Shown: positions 1 to 9,778, numbered from the stretch's first letter. The stretch: 64,000 nucleotides of DNA from Echinicola arenosa (GCF_014841125.1 NZ_JACYTQ010000002.1:186001-250000), one strand, 5' to 3'. Numbers and translations are program-made. Notes: generated by a model not told the origin, from the letters alone.

Positions 1-167
1 AGGCTTTTAGCTACATACCGATGCTTTTCATGCTGAGCATATTCCAGGGACCTGGAAAAATCGCCATCATATTTTGCCCCGCTGAAATCTGCCATTTCCC
101 CAATACTCAACCGGAAAATTCGATCGATTGCTGTATAGGTCTGATCTAAATCTTTCTTATTGGCCAT
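1..167 (-). CDS. Cyclopropane-fatty-acid-synthase-like SAM methyltransferase, N-terminal fragment
   Basis: Only the first 55 codons lie in the window; the gene continues past position 1. The ATG at 165-167 opens a protein beginning MANKKDLDQTYTAIDRIF, with the pieces GEMADFSGAKYDGD and SLEYAQHEKH. I recall this N-terminus from Bacteroidota proteins annotated as cyclopropane-fatty-acyl-phospholipid synthase-family SAM-dependent methyltransferases; the SAM-binding motif would lie outside the window. The gene follows the desaturase and its small partner on the same strand, which fits a lipid-modifying role. The family call is from memory of similar N-termini, so confidence is moderate. Confidence 0.55.
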   Translation of the reverse strand, partial: MANKKDLDQTYTAIDRIFRLSIGEMADFSGAKYDGDFSRSLEYAQHEKHRYVAKS

Positions 168-324
168 AATTCAATCCATTAATAAAATTAGAGAATATTA
201 GAATGTCATAAAAAGTACCGTTGCTTTACTCAACCCATATCTTTAATAAAAAGTTATACTGCCCGTAAATACACACTTACCTTTAAGGTAGTATTGTTGA
301 CCTACGAAGTGTTTATTATGAAGA

Positions 325-597
325 CTAGAAACTACTGAATTTCTTTTCAACTCCTTTCTCATAAAAACTCCTATGAAATTCATTTCTAAGGACATGCCAT
401 TTCCCACCCATGCTATGCTCCATTCTTACCTCCTTAACAACCGTAAAGTCTTCCTTATTCTTGAGGCTTTTTTGGATCATCTTATCGTAAATAACCACAT
501 CCAATTCCTCATTATTTAGATAGTAGTTCCTTTGTGTAAACCTATTGTCCAAACGCTCATCATAAATCTGCCTCGTAATTTCCAGAAATGTCTTCAT
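325..597 (-). CDS. Small hypothetical protein overlapping the desaturase gene
   Basis: A 90-residue soluble protein with no signal peptide or membrane segment, rich in charged and aromatic residues (it starts MKTFLEITRQIYDERLD). Its ATG at 595-597 overlaps the desaturase stop by four bases (ATGA), so the two are probably translationally coupled. I do not recognise the family. The coupling suggests it acts with, or modulates, the desaturase, but the sequence gives no direct clue. Confidence 0.6.
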   Translation of the reverse strand: MKTFLEITRQIYDERLDNRFTQRNYYLNNEELDVVIYDKMIQKSLKNKEDFTVVKEVRMEHSMGGKWHVLRNEFHRSFYEKGVEKKFSSF

Positions 598-1679
598 ATT
601 TGTTGAATTCCTAACTGCCTGAGCATTTTTATATGATCCAAAAGGGCCTCAAAAAAAGACTTTTTCACATTATAAGGTAAATTATATTCCTTTGCTGTTC
701 TAGAAACAATCCCTGACAGCTTTTTGTAATGGACATGGCAAATATTGGGAAATAAGTGGTGTTCGACCTGAAAATTTAATCCCCCAATTAACCAGGAGAA
801 CAGGGTACTTTTTGGAGCATAGTTACTAGTAGTTGCCAATTGATGTAATGTCCATTCATTATGAATTTGACCCTTTTTATCAGCATGAATAAATTCAGTA
901 CCCGGAACAATATGGGCCGTTTGAAAAACAAGGCTTATGCAAATTCCGGTGACAAAATGCATGCCTAAAAAGGCCAAAACCACAATATAAGCAGGTAGTG
1001 GTACCATTATTAATGGCAGGAACAGGGCGTATGAATAATAAATGATTTTCCAAACCGCAATTTTTAACAATTCTTTTGTAAAACTACTTTTTCTATCAAA
1101 AAAGCCCATTTTATTATAGCGACAAGCTCTTACAAAATCCTTTAATGTAATCCATGAAATAGTAGAAAGTCCATAAAACAACCAAACATATAGATATTGA
1201 AAACGGTGTATCCAATAATGCTTAGCATGAGGAGAAAATCGCAAAAAAAATGGCACATTAATATCATCGTCTCCTTCTTCTATATTTGTGTAAGTATGAT
1301 GAAGGACGTTATGTTGTATTTTCCAAACATCGGAATTAGCTCCTATTAAATTCATAGTATATCCTAAATACCGATTGACAGCACGGCTCTTAGAATAGGA
1401 ACCGTGAATAGCGTCATGCATTACCCCCATTCCTACACCAGCCATTCCAAATCCACTTGTAATATATAAAGTGAACAGAAGAGCAGTATTTTCTACCATT
1501 CCTGAACCAATAAAAATAAGCGGAATAAAGAAAATAGAAAGCATAATTACAGTTTTCACTATCATATTTCCATTTCCATATCTGCTAATATTATTTTTTT
1601 CAAAATAGTTATTCACTTTAGTTCTCAAAGTTTTGTCGAATCCAGACCTGATGCTATGTGTAAATTTCAAATTTTTCAT
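594..1679 (-). CDS. Membrane fatty acid desaturase (acyl-lipid/acyl-CoA, front-end type)
   Basis: A 361-residue integral membrane di-iron desaturase. The three histidine boxes are visible: HDAIH at residues 88-92, HNVLHH at 123-128, and QVEHH at 304-308. The Gln in the third box is typical of front-end (delta-5/delta-6) and related desaturases such as linoleoyl-CoA desaturase. Hydrophobic stretches lie around residues 40-85, 165-180 and 205-255. The length is normal for the family without a fused cytochrome b5 domain. It would insert a double bond into membrane acyl chains using O2 and an external electron donor. A small overlapping gene and a methyltransferase-like gene follow on the same strand. 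Regiospecificity cannot be read from the sequence. Confidence 0.9.
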   Translation of the reverse strand: MKNLKFTHSIRSGFDKTLRTKVNNYFEKNNISRYGNGNMIVKTVIMLSIFFIPLIFIGSGMVENTALLFTLYITSGFGMAGVGMGVMHDAIHGSYSKSRAVNRYLGYTMNLIGANSDVWKIQHNVLHHTYTNIEEGDDDINVPFFLRFSPHAKHYWIHRFQYLYVWLFYGLSTISWITLKDFVRACRYNKMGFFDRKSSFTKELLKIAVWKIIYYSYALFLPLIMVPLPAYIVVLAFLGMHFVTGICISLVFQTAHIVPGTEFIHADKKGQIHNEWTLHQLATTSNYAPKSTLFSWLIGGLNFQVEHHLFPNICHVHYKKLSGIVSRTAKEYNLPYNVKKSFFEALLDHIKMLRQLGIQQI

Positions 1680-2040
1680 TGGGCATTATTTATATAAATC
1701 TCTCCTCAATTAGCATCGCTAGCAATTCTGTATTTTGAAGCAATATCTAGTGCAATATTGAAGCGTATTACTAAGTTGGTGTTTTTATTACCATATTCCC
1801 TTACATAATGATGAATAGAGTTTGTATATATCACACCTAGAACCAAAAAATCATTTTTTTGTATTAAATCCTTCTTATTATTCTTAGTAAAAGAAAGGAA
1901 CCCATTTCGGATACCTAGTGAAACTGGGTCCTTTAGAACTAAATATGCTCACAATAATTTAATTCAGTGTAAACCTGTCTTCCACTAGATAGATCCGTGG
2001 GATCAGTCAAAAACAGGTCTGCAGGTGCTAAAGCGATTAA
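1680..2040. other. Intergenic stretch without a supported gene
   Basis: AT-rich spacer between the antiporter and desaturase genes, both on the minus strand. It should carry the desaturase promoter, but I could not find a convincing TTG/TAnnTTTG pair. I see no open reading frame worth reporting and no strong hairpin. Confidence 0.5.
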
Positions 2041-3249
2041 TTATGTTTTGTTTTTACCATTTAACAAACCAATTATTTTCCTCATCAAAAAAATCCATGC
2101 TGGACTGATAATAAGTGACACTGAAATAGTTGAAATTACTAATTGATAGGTATGTTCTGAAATAAGACCTATATAAATGCCAGTTGCTCCTAGGATAAAG
2201 CTAAACTCTCCTATCTGAGCCAAAATAGCACCTGTCAACAAACTATTGGCCCAAGACTCCCCCAAAAAGCGGACAATTATGGCATTAATAAAATTATTGG
2301 TAATGAAGACCAGTAAAGTCATGATAGACAAGATCAATAAATTCTCAGTCAAAAAGTCTAAATCTATCAACATCCCCACGGACACAAAGAATAAGGCCAC
2401 AAAAACGATTCTAAACGCATGGAGACTGCTATGTACCCATGTAGTTTCTTTGGCTTTTGATACAATTACTCCTGCAACAAATGCTCCCAAGGCAGAGGAA
2501 AGACCAAAAAATGCCGTTAGGATGGAAAAGCCAAAACAAAACGCAAAAGCTAAGAAAACCTGTATTTCACGATCCTGTCTGATTTTCTCACCAAATGGTA
2601 GACGTAATTCCTTTTTCCTCAAGACCCATAGGGTTATGCCCAAGATCAGGAATCCACCAAGAACCTGTTTTGCTACATCCAGGGAGGAAGGTGCTGTTCC
2701 CGCTAAATAATTGAGAGAAATTAACATCGGCACCACCAATATGTCCTGTACCAGCAAAATTCCAATAACATTTTGACCCAAATCGGATGTTATTAACCCT
2801 TTGTCTTGCAGATAATTTATAACAATGGCAGAGCTACTAAGGCTTATCACAAAACCCAGTACGATTATCTGATAAAGATCCCAATGAAAAATAGAGCCCA
2901 CACCCCAAACCGCTCCCACACTGAATATCACCTGAACAAGGGTTCCTATGACGGGAATACGCCAGTTAGCTATTATTTTTGGAAGCGATATCTCCATGCC
3001 AATAAAGAAAAGTAAAAGCACCAGCCCGAAAGCCCCAAAACTAGAAACAAGCGATTTGTCATTTACTAAGCTTAAACCATTTGGCCCCAATAAAATTCCC
3101 ACCAGAATGTAAGCTATCACATAAGGTTGCCCTATTAATTTAAAAATAAAGCTAGTTACAATAATCCCAATAGAAATGACGACCAAAATAAAAATGACAG
3201 GATCAATAAAGGCCGCTGCCAAATCGATTTGTATATTAAAATTCTCCAT
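2041..3249 (-). CDS. CPA2-family monovalent cation:proton antiporter (transmembrane domain only)
   Basis: A 402-residue polytopic membrane protein of the Na+/H+ exchanger (CPA2, KefB/KefC) superfamily. Visible hallmarks are GQPYVIAYILVGILLGPNGL near the N-terminus, SLSSSAIVINYL, GLSSALGAFVAGVIVSKAKE, LFFVSVGMLIDLDFL, and AQIGEFSFILGATG in a late helix. About 12 hydrophobic segments can be drawn. The protein ends right after the last helix, so the cytosolic RCK/TrkA-N domain of full KefB-type proteins (about 600 residues) is absent. It should exchange K+ or Na+ for H+ across the inner membrane. No neighbour encodes a separate regulatory subunit. Confidence 0.88.
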   Translation of the reverse strand: MENFNIQIDLAAAFIDPVIFILVVISIGIIVTSFIFKLIGQPYVIAYILVGILLGPNGLSLVNDKSLVSSFGAFGLVLLLFFIGMEISLPKIIANWRIPVIGTLVQVIFSVGAVWGVGSIFHWDLYQIIVLGFVISLSSSAIVINYLQDKGLITSDLGQNVIGILLVQDILVVPMLISLNYLAGTAPSSLDVAKQVLGGFLILGITLWVLRKKELRLPFGEKIRQDREIQVFLAFAFCFGFSILTAFFGLSSALGAFVAGVIVSKAKETTWVHSSLHAFRIVFVALFFVSVGMLIDLDFLTENLLILSIMTLLVFITNNFINAIIVRFLGESWANSLLTGAILAQIGEFSFILGATGIYIGLISEHTYQLVISTISVSLIISPAWIFLMRKIIGLLNGKNKT

Positions 3250-3704
3250 ACCGGATTAACCTCAGTATTTAACTCTAAATTTGATTTCTCTTTTCCTCAA
3301 TGGTTAAAACACTAATCATTTCAGTGACCTAATTCTCACTAAGTGAGATATTACTACGATACAACCAATAAAAATTTTCTTCTAGTCTTTTTTCAACTAC
3401 CCATTTATCATTTTCCAGAAAAAAACAATCTGCAAAAATATTTTTTTTACAAAACTTAAAAATAAAGAGGACTTCTAACTCTTAGTAAAGTTGCTTTCCT
3501 TCAAATAGCAACTCCAATTTAGAACGAGTTTTCCTTAGTTTTTTAGCAGCACTATCCAATCAATAATAAGATCATCGGTAAGAAAGGGAAACATTCTTTT
3601 AAGCAAAATATTCTACTCTCTCCAACTTCTAACAATTTTCATATACTTATCATCAATGTTATAGTGACCGCTTTTTTCCCTTGGAACTTAATTTTCTTAT
3701 AAAA
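3250..3704. other. Intergenic stretch without a supported gene
   Basis: About 450 bases of AT-rich DNA between the cupin and antiporter genes. Only short chance frames are present. I see no RNA gene, repeat or terminator. Confidence 0.5.
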
Positions 3705-4082
3705 TTACTGGCCCAGTTCTACATCTTCATATCCACTCTTAATAATTGTAGAGATCATTTTAAACCTAAAATTTGCTTTAATACTATTGGACATATGAGC
3801 CGGTATAATTATAGATTGACCTGAGTTTAGGATTTTAGAATTACCATCGACGATAATTTCCGCCTTGCCTTCAATGACCTGAATGAAGTTATCATAGGGA
3901 CATTTTTTTTCTAGTAATGCCTCTCCTGAATCAAATGAAAAGGCTGTAACGTTTCCTGTCGTTTTTTTAATAATCGTTTTACTAAGAACGGCATTTGGAA
4001 TATAATCGATCAATTCTACAAGGATTAAGATTTCCGATTTTTGCATTTCAAAATGTCCCATGAGTTTTTTGTTTAAATCCAT
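3705..4082 (-). CDS. Small single-domain cupin protein
   Basis: A 125-residue beta-barrel protein of the cupin superfamily. The conserved fold shows as GEALLEKKCPYDNFIQVIEGKAEI followed by LNSGQSIIIPAHMSNSIKA, the G-x5-P-x-H-like second motif. The histidines of the first motif are largely replaced, so metal binding is uncertain. I start it at the ATG at 4080-4082; an in-frame TTG at 4094 would add four residues. It probably binds a small ligand or acts as an accessory sensor in the cytoplasm. No neighbour indicates a pathway. Confidence 0.75.
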   Translation of the reverse strand: MDLNKKLMGHFEMQKSEILILVELIDYIPNAVLSKTIIKKTTGNVTAFSFDSGEALLEKKCPYDNFIQVIEGKAEIIVDGNSKILNSGQSIIIPAHMSNSIKANFRFKMISTIIKSGYEDVELGQ

Positions 4083-4097
4083 TAAAGACCCCAAAAA

Positions 4098-4214
4098 CTA
4101 GAATACATGACATCCTAAAATGACATAAATTCGATAGCCTTTTTCATCACCATATTCGGTAAGTACCCAACCATCACCCCCTTTTGCTATTGAATTATTT
4201 ACAAATCTTTTCAT
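4098..4214 (-). CDS. Possible 38-residue ORF upstream of the cupin
   Basis: An ATG at 4212-4214 opens a 38-codon frame (starts MKRFVNNSIAKGGDGWVL, ends GCHVF) and stops at 4098-4100, 15 bases before the cupin ATG. A purine-rich GGAGAGGGGGG tract lies just upstream and would be a good ribosome site. The peptide has no recognisable domain. It may be a leader peptide, a decayed fragment or chance; confidence is low. Confidence 0.25.
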   Translation of the reverse strand: MKRFVNNSIAKGGDGWVLTEYGDEKGYRIYVILGCHVF

Positions 4215-5007
4215 AATCCCCCCTCTCCAATAAGCACTGAATGGAAATTATTTCTACCATGCCTCTCAATATAAAGATGATCAATATTTCCTTCTATTGT
4301 GTTACAGTTGAAAAGGCTTCACTTATATATTTCTCATGTTTAATTTTCAATTATCACTTGTATTTCTATTAAAATTCTAACCAAAACAACAATTAACTTT
4401 CTCCTATCTATAATCCAAAATTTAGAAATGAGAATCCATCATGACCAGAAACCTATTTAAAATCAGCTGCTTTACCGCCATTTCTGAGTCCATATAGGAC
4501 AGAAATTCCCCCCATTATGGCGCTATTCAACCACCTCCTAAAAAACTCTAATTTTCCTCTGGTTTCATACCTTCCAAACCAGGAGTTGGATAGGCTAACT
4601 TGAATAATTCCGACAATGTTGTTTAGTTGAAAGAATCAAAGGAGAATATCTCCCAAAGGCCCCACCTGCCTGAGAAATGGAAGGCAAAGAGGAAACTTCG
4701 GTCTCCAGACAAGAAACGAAAACTCGAGCTGAGACCACTTTAAATTCGTTTACTAAACAACTTTGATAATCCGGATTAAATCACAAAAATCCTTGTGATG
4801 CTTCTTTCTATGCTTCATGCCTGTATCTCCCAACTTATACTACAAAAGCCGACCCGAATTTGCCTTTAAAATATTACTTCAAAACAGCGCTAAATTGAAA
4901 AGTTGTCTTTTCCCAAAATAAAGCAAAATATACAATACAAAAACGTCTATTGACAAATATAAGGGCTACCTTTAGCAAAGGCCCAAATATTATAATTAAC
5001 TGAAGCA
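4215..5007. other. Long intergenic stretch, nothing identifiable
   Basis: About 790 bases between divergently oriented genes (small ORF/cupin and GH130). Base composition is uneven, with a more GC-rich part around 4600-4740, but I see no frame with family features, no hairpin terminator and no repeat. It may contain decayed coding DNA; I cannot identify a parent gene. Confidence 0.4.
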
Positions 5008-6471
5008 ATGAAAGTTACAGCAGAAAGGAAAGATTTCAGATTTTCGCCAGATTCCAGTAGGGTTGTAGCCAGATTTTTCTGGAATGGGAAAGAGCGAACC
5101 GAAAAAATGATAGATAGAGTACTTTCTATGGGAGAAGAACAGGTCAAATTAACTTTAGAACAAACCTTGCGAGAATTTGCCAGTCGCCATCGAAATATTT
5201 CCAAGATATTCCACAAGCATTTTGAGAAAATTCAAGAACTGATTAAAATAAAGAATGATCTTTATGATAGTCTCTCTGATTTTCAAAAGATGCTGATTGG
5301 TTCCTATTGTACAATGGAATATTCTATTGAATCAGCAGCAATATTCAACCCTTCTATTATCAAGGACTTTGATCAGTCCTACCTTGAGGAGGGAGAAATG
5401 AGAGTAATCCTCTCCTTTAGAGCCACCGGCGAAGGGCATATTTCTTCCATTGTTTTCCGGAGAGCGATTATCGACAAAAATAACAACCTACAAGTTATGA
5501 AATCAGGAGACCAAATAGACTTGGCTGAAGTAACACATAAAAGGTTATATGACAAAAACCGGTTTATCAAGAAGCTTACTGAAATGAATATACCTAAAAA
5601 ATATTCTAAAAGCATTATGGAAGACCTGCCTGATAACTTTGAATACTATTCCTTAACTACTGCGGTTGCTAAAATCTTAAATGATAAAGCCATCAGTATG
5701 GAAAGAAGAATGGCGTTGAATGAGATGACCTGGCTTGTTGACTCATTTTATGATGTCCAGTTCCAAATGGATTCTGATCTTACCGAAAGAGTACTATTTC
5801 CCATTTCAAATTCTGAAAGCAGGGGGATTGAAGATGCCAGATTTGTAAATTTCACAGAAAGTAATGGAACCGAAAAGGTATATGCAACTTATTCAGCTTA
5901 TAATGGCCATAATACACTTCCCAAACTATTATCTACGGAAGATTTTTATACCTTCAGAGTGATGCCCCTTCATGGAGAAGGAGCCCAAAATAAAAACCTT
6001 GCACTATTCCCTAAAAAAATAAAAGGGAAATATGCCATGTTGGCCCGGATCGACGGTGTAAATAACTACATCATGTTTTCTGACAAAAGTACGCTATGGA
6101 ACTCCCCCATGAAAATCCAGGAACCTCAATTCCCCTGGGAATATACCCAAATAGGGAATTGTGGATCTCCAATCTGGACAAAAGAGGGTTGGCTGATTAT
6201 AACCCATGGTGTTGGCCCAATGAGAAGGTATAGTATAGGGGCCTCCCTTCTTGACTTGGAAGATCCTACTATAGAAATTGGAAGACTAAAAGAACCTCTT
6301 CTTACTCCTTTGGAAAAAGAACGGGATGGATATGTTCCAAACGTGGTCTATTCCTGTGGTGCCATCATTCATAATGCCAACCTGATTTTGCCCTATGCAG
6401 TGTCCGATTATTCTTCAACCTATGCTGTCATATCCATGGATGAACTCCTAGAAGCCCTCAAAAACTATTAA
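5008..6471 (+). CDS. GH130-family beta-mannoside phosphorylase/hydrolase
   Basis: A 487-residue cytoplasmic protein (no signal peptide) with the five-bladed propeller features of glycoside hydrolase family 130. It has GIEDARFV with the predicted general acid Asp at residue 276, a GNCGSPIWTKEGWLIITHGVGP stretch (residues about 385-410), and near the C-terminus a YVPNVVYSCGAI...ILPYAVSD segment. It carries about 160 N-terminal residues ahead of the usual propeller start, seen in longer GH130 members. Family members phosphorolyse or hydrolyse beta-mannosides such as beta-1,2- or beta-1,4-linked mannose. It converges with a glycosyltransferase operon 14 bases away, which suggests turnover of an intracellular mannoside. 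Linkage specificity cannot be set from sequence alone. Confidence 0.85.
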   Translation: MKVTAERKDFRFSPDSSRVVARFFWNGKERTEKMIDRVLSMGEEQVKLTLEQTLREFASRHRNISKIFHKHFEKIQELIKIKNDLYDSLSDFQKMLIGSYCTMEYSIESAAIFNPSIIKDFDQSYLEEGEMRVILSFRATGEGHISSIVFRRAIIDKNNNLQVMKSGDQIDLAEVTHKRLYDKNRFIKKLTEMNIPKKYSKSIMEDLPDNFEYYSLTTAVAKILNDKAISMERRMALNEMTWLVDSFYDVQFQMDSDLTERVLFPISNSESRGIEDARFVNFTESNGTEKVYATYSAYNGHNTLPKLLSTEDFYTFRVMPLHGEGAQNKNLALFPKKIKGKYAMLARIDGVNNYIMFSDKSTLWNSPMKIQEPQFPWEYTQIGNCGSPIWTKEGWLIITHGVGPMRRYSIGASLLDLEDPTIEIGRLKEPLLTPLEKERDGYVPNVVYSCGAIIHNANLILPYAVSDYSSTYAVISMDELLEALKNY

Positions 6472-6485
6472 ATATTGCAAAATTT

Positions 6486-7493
6486 TCATTTTCGAACTCC
6501 TTCGTAAGTTGCAATGTAATTTTCCACCATGGCCCCGATGCTAAACTTACTTATAGCATGTATTCGGCAATCAATTGAACTAATAGATTTTAAGCGTCCA
6601 ACCTTTTCAATTGCCTCATCTATATTTTTCACTAAATATCCTGTTTTTCCATCTTTTATGAGCTCTTTCATACTGCCCCTATCAAAAGCGATAACAGGAG
6701 TTCCACACATCATTGCCTCTATTACACTTAATCCAAATGGTTCCTCAAAATTGATAGGATGAAGTAAAGCCTTAGCTCCCGCAAGTAGTTTTTTACCTTT
6801 ATCTTGCTCAAGATTCCCCCAATAACTTACCAAATCATCATCGATAAAAGGCTTTACTTTTTCATTAAAATAAACTTGATCTTGAATCAAACCTGCAATT
6901 ATCAGACGATGATTCGATCTTTTTGCAATTTCTATAGCAATATGAGTACCTTTCTCCGGATGAACTCTACCAAAAAACAAGAGGTAATCTTCTTTAACTT
7001 CTCGAAATTCAAAAATCAAGGGATCGATTCCATGATAAACAGTGGCAATATAATCCAGTTCTTTTGACCTATCAGCATCGGATATGGATACATAAGCAGT
7101 TGTTGCATTATATTTTTTATAAACAGGAATGATTTTAGAAGATGAAAAACCATGTATGGTTGTAATCATCGGCGTTTTAATCAATGCAGAGTACGTAAGA
7201 GGTAAGAAATCAAAATGATTATGAATGATATCATACTGATGGGCCTGCTCCATTAGATTACTGATATGCAAACACTCTGCTACTTTAGGGTCCACAGCTC
7301 TATCCTCTTCATAAGGAACCGCACATGTAGACTGGAGTTTTCCTTTTGTAAGGGAATCTGCTGTTGCAAAAAGCGTAACATCCATGCCTCTTTCCAAAAG
7401 TCCCTCACAAACATTGGAAGCCACCTGTTCCCATGGCCCATATTTTTTAGGAGGTGTTCTCCATGCAATAGAAGAGAGAATGGCTATTTTCAA
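6486..7493 (-). CDS. Glycosyltransferase family 4 (GT-B fold), TTG start
   Basis: A 335-residue cytosolic glycosyltransferase. The N-terminal domain begins MKIAILSSIAWRTPPKKYGPWE, typical of a GT4 subgroup; the C-terminal nucleotide-sugar domain has FGRVHPEKG (about residue 173) and EEPFGLSVIEAMMCGTPVIA with the family E-x7-E motif (about residues 246-254). The start codon is TTG at 7491-7493, overlapping the TGA of the upstream fusion gene as TTGA, which indicates translational coupling. The N-terminal match to the family supports this start. It would add a sugar, perhaps mannose, to an unknown acceptor; donor and acceptor are unknown. Confidence 0.88.
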   Translation of the reverse strand: MKIAILSSIAWRTPPKKYGPWEQVASNVCEGLLERGMDVTLFATADSLTKGKLQSTCAVPYEEDRAVDPKVAECLHISNLMEQAHQYDIIHNHFDFLPLTYSALIKTPMITTIHGFSSSKIIPVYKKYNATTAYVSISDADRSKELDYIATVYHGIDPLIFEFREVKEDYLLFFGRVHPEKGTHIAIEIAKRSNHRLIIAGLIQDQVYFNEKVKPFIDDDLVSYWGNLEQDKGKKLLAGAKALLHPINFEEPFGLSVIEAMMCGTPVIAFDRGSMKELIKDGKTGYLVKNIDEAIEKVGRLKSISSIDCRIHAISKFSIGAMVENYIATYEGVRK

Positions 7494-9778
7494 AGATATA
7501 TTTCTTTATTTAAAAGATTAATTTTCTTTTCGGGTATTTCAGGCTGTTCGCTTTTATAAAATTCCTCATGAGCTTGCAGCACAACCAAGTGAGATATTAG
7601 ATAAGCAAGCGAACTCTCCGCTCCTTGGTTTCTATTCACTCCATAACTTTCAAAACCATCACAACAACCTTTTGTTTCAAAATCATATAAACTCATTCTA
7701 AGATCATTTTCTCCTAAAAACCACATAAATGAAGTAAATAGTTTTTGCAGATATGTATTTTTCCTTGTTAACAGAAATGCTTGATAGTACATTAGAACCA
7801 TTGATAAGGCATCTATAGGTTGCTGGGCATAGACTGATCGGTGACCATTTTTGACATACCACTCTTTATTTCCAATAATGGATAAAAAACCACCCTTCAT
7901 GGTATGCTCTGTTAGAAAACCCATGGTTTCCATAGCTATTCCAAGCACCTCATCATCTTCTAATACTTCAGCAGCATGCATCAAGGCCAGTGGCATGATT
8001 CCATTATCATAGGCCAAAAGAGACTCAAACCATTTCCAATCTGAAGTGGATTGCCTCTTATATTGTAAAGTCAGCTTATTCGTTAGTGCCCTTAACAATT
8101 CAATCATTTGTTCATCAAGCATGTTGGTTTTCAAGTAATAACTCATCCCAATAAGCGTAGTGGCGATGCTTCTAATTGACCTTAAGTTTTGGAAATTGGG
8201 TACCGCATCAAAAAACAATAATCGGCCAGTTTGGAAATAGGCATCATTTGGGGCATTTCCCAAAAGGTAACCTAAAGCCCAAACGGTTCTTCCAAATGAA
8301 TCTTCAGAGCCTACTTCATCCTTAAACGTTCTGTTGAATCCCAGAAAGTTCTTAAATGTGCCGTCCGGATTTTGCATATAATGAATATAACTCAGGTAAA
8401 TAGGCATATACTCCAATGCCATTGGCTCATGTTTCTGCTTATTGGCCATTAGGACCATTAAAAGTGCTCTGGCATTATCATCTAGGCAATACCCTTCCTT
8501 AAGATTGGGAATACCATATTTTGCATGTTGGATAATCCCGGTATCATCGGTCAGTCGCTTGATGTGAGTTAGTGAAAACTTAGGCAATAATTGAATATTC
8601 AAAATGATTTTTCTTTTTTCTGTATTGATTGGTTGTTCCACTAATACGGAGTTTAAAAGATCTTTATACTTTCTACCTATCTCGGACCAAGTTATCGTCT
8701 TTCCATATTCAAGTGCTTTTTCTTTGATCTCTTTTAGTTGTTCAGGATTATCGAATAATCCGTTCAAGAGCATTGAAAGTTCTTCGTGGTTTTTAAAACC
8801 AAAAATTTTTCCTTTTCCATTTGCAAGAAGTTCTTCTGCATGCCAATAGGGTGTAGATGCCACTGCACAGCCTGCACCAAATGCATAAATAAGGGTTCCA
8901 CTGGTAATTTGGGTTTTAGCCAGATAAGGAGTAATATAAACATCACAAGCCGTAAGATACCTTATCAGTTCACTTTCATCAATAAACTCATTTATGAATA
9001 ACACATGGTCTTGCACTTCCAAATTTTTAGCTAGAAGATGAAGATAATTTCGGTACTCTTCTCCAGCATATTTGATTACATTAGGATGTGTTTTCCCCAA
9101 TATTAAATATATGGTATTGGGATATTTTTTAATTACCTCAGGAAGTGATTTTATCACCGTTTCGATTCCTTTATTGCGGCTGATAAAGCCAAAGGTTAAC
9201 AATACCTTCTTTCCATCAAAGCGAAATGTTTTTCTCACTTCAGAAGCATTATAGTGGATATCAGGAACCCCGTGTTCTATTAATTTTATTTTTTCTATAG
9301 GCACAAGGTATATCTCTTCAAGCAACTTAACGGCCTTATTACTCATGACCACGATCGCTTTGGTCATCCTACTTATCTCTTTTAGGATGATCTTTTGATT
9401 ATATGAAGGTGAATCAAGAACAGTGTGAAGTGTAACAATAAATGGCATTTCGAGCTTATGTAATAGAGGAAGAATATACACCCCACTTTCACCTCCAAAT
9501 ATTCCAAACTCGTGCTCAAGCACACAAAGATCCAAACCGCTTAAATTGATAAAATCAGCTGCTTCAAGATAATCTGCTTGCTGGTCCTGTTGTAATGTCA
9601 TCCTTACCTCCTTGGGATAGACATGGTGTTCATCATTATCACTAAGTGCTATCACATAACCTTCATACTTAATATCATCATCTTCAAATGCCTTTTTTAT
9701 CGAACACTGAAGATTTTGGGTGAAGGTGCCAATTCCACATTCTCTTGGAGGGTAAGTACTAATGTATCCTATTTTCAT
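7490..9778 (-). CDS. Fusion of a GT4 glycosyltransferase and an (alpha/alpha)6-type domain
   Basis: A 762-residue cytoplasmic protein in two parts. Residues 1 to about 375 are a GT4 glycosyltransferase: start MKIGYISTYPPRECGIGTFT, FGFISRNKGIETVIKSLP near 195, and a TSGTLIYAFGAGCAVASTPYWHAEELL acceptor/donor region near 290-320. Residues about 395-750 are all-helical with repeated W/G-rich motifs (EGYCLDDNARALL, GSEDSFGRTVWALG, NRNQGAESSLAYL), resembling glycosidase-like (alpha/alpha)6 toroids. The DDNAR and GSEDSFGRT motifs offer candidate acidic residues. The protein may make and trim or gauge the same glycan. It is coupled to the next GT4 by a four-base overlap. The second half could be catalytic or only structural. 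Confidence 0.82.
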   Translation of the reverse strand: MKIGYISTYPPRECGIGTFTQNLQCSIKKAFEDDDIKYEGYVIALSDNDEHHVYPKEVRMTLQQDQQADYLEAADFINLSGLDLCVLEHEFGIFGGESGVYILPLLHKLEMPFIVTLHTVLDSPSYNQKIILKEISRMTKAIVVMSNKAVKLLEEIYLVPIEKIKLIEHGVPDIHYNASEVRKTFRFDGKKVLLTFGFISRNKGIETVIKSLPEVIKKYPNTIYLILGKTHPNVIKYAGEEYRNYLHLLAKNLEVQDHVLFINEFIDESELIRYLTACDVYITPYLAKTQITSGTLIYAFGAGCAVASTPYWHAEELLANGKGKIFGFKNHEELSMLLNGLFDNPEQLKEIKEKALEYGKTITWSEIGRKYKDLLNSVLVEQPINTEKRKIILNIQLLPKFSLTHIKRLTDDTGIIQHAKYGIPNLKEGYCLDDNARALLMVLMANKQKHEPMALEYMPIYLSYIHYMQNPDGTFKNFLGFNRTFKDEVGSEDSFGRTVWALGYLLGNAPNDAYFQTGRLLFFDAVPNFQNLRSIRSIATTLIGMSYYLKTNMLDEQMIELLRALTNKLTLQYKRQSTSDWKWFESLLAYDNGIMPLALMHAAEVLEDDEVLGIAMETMGFLTEHTMKGGFLSIIGNKEWYVKNGHRSVYAQQPIDALSMVLMYYQAFLLTRKNTYLQKLFTSFMWFLGENDLRMSLYDFETKGCCDGFESYGVNRNQGAESSLAYLISHLVVLQAHEEFYKSEQPEIPEKKINLLNKEIYL

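Noticed and set aside
4600-4740. GC-richer patch that might be a decayed gene
   Set aside because: Translation in all frames gave no recognisable fragment, so it is recorded only as unexplained intergenic DNA.
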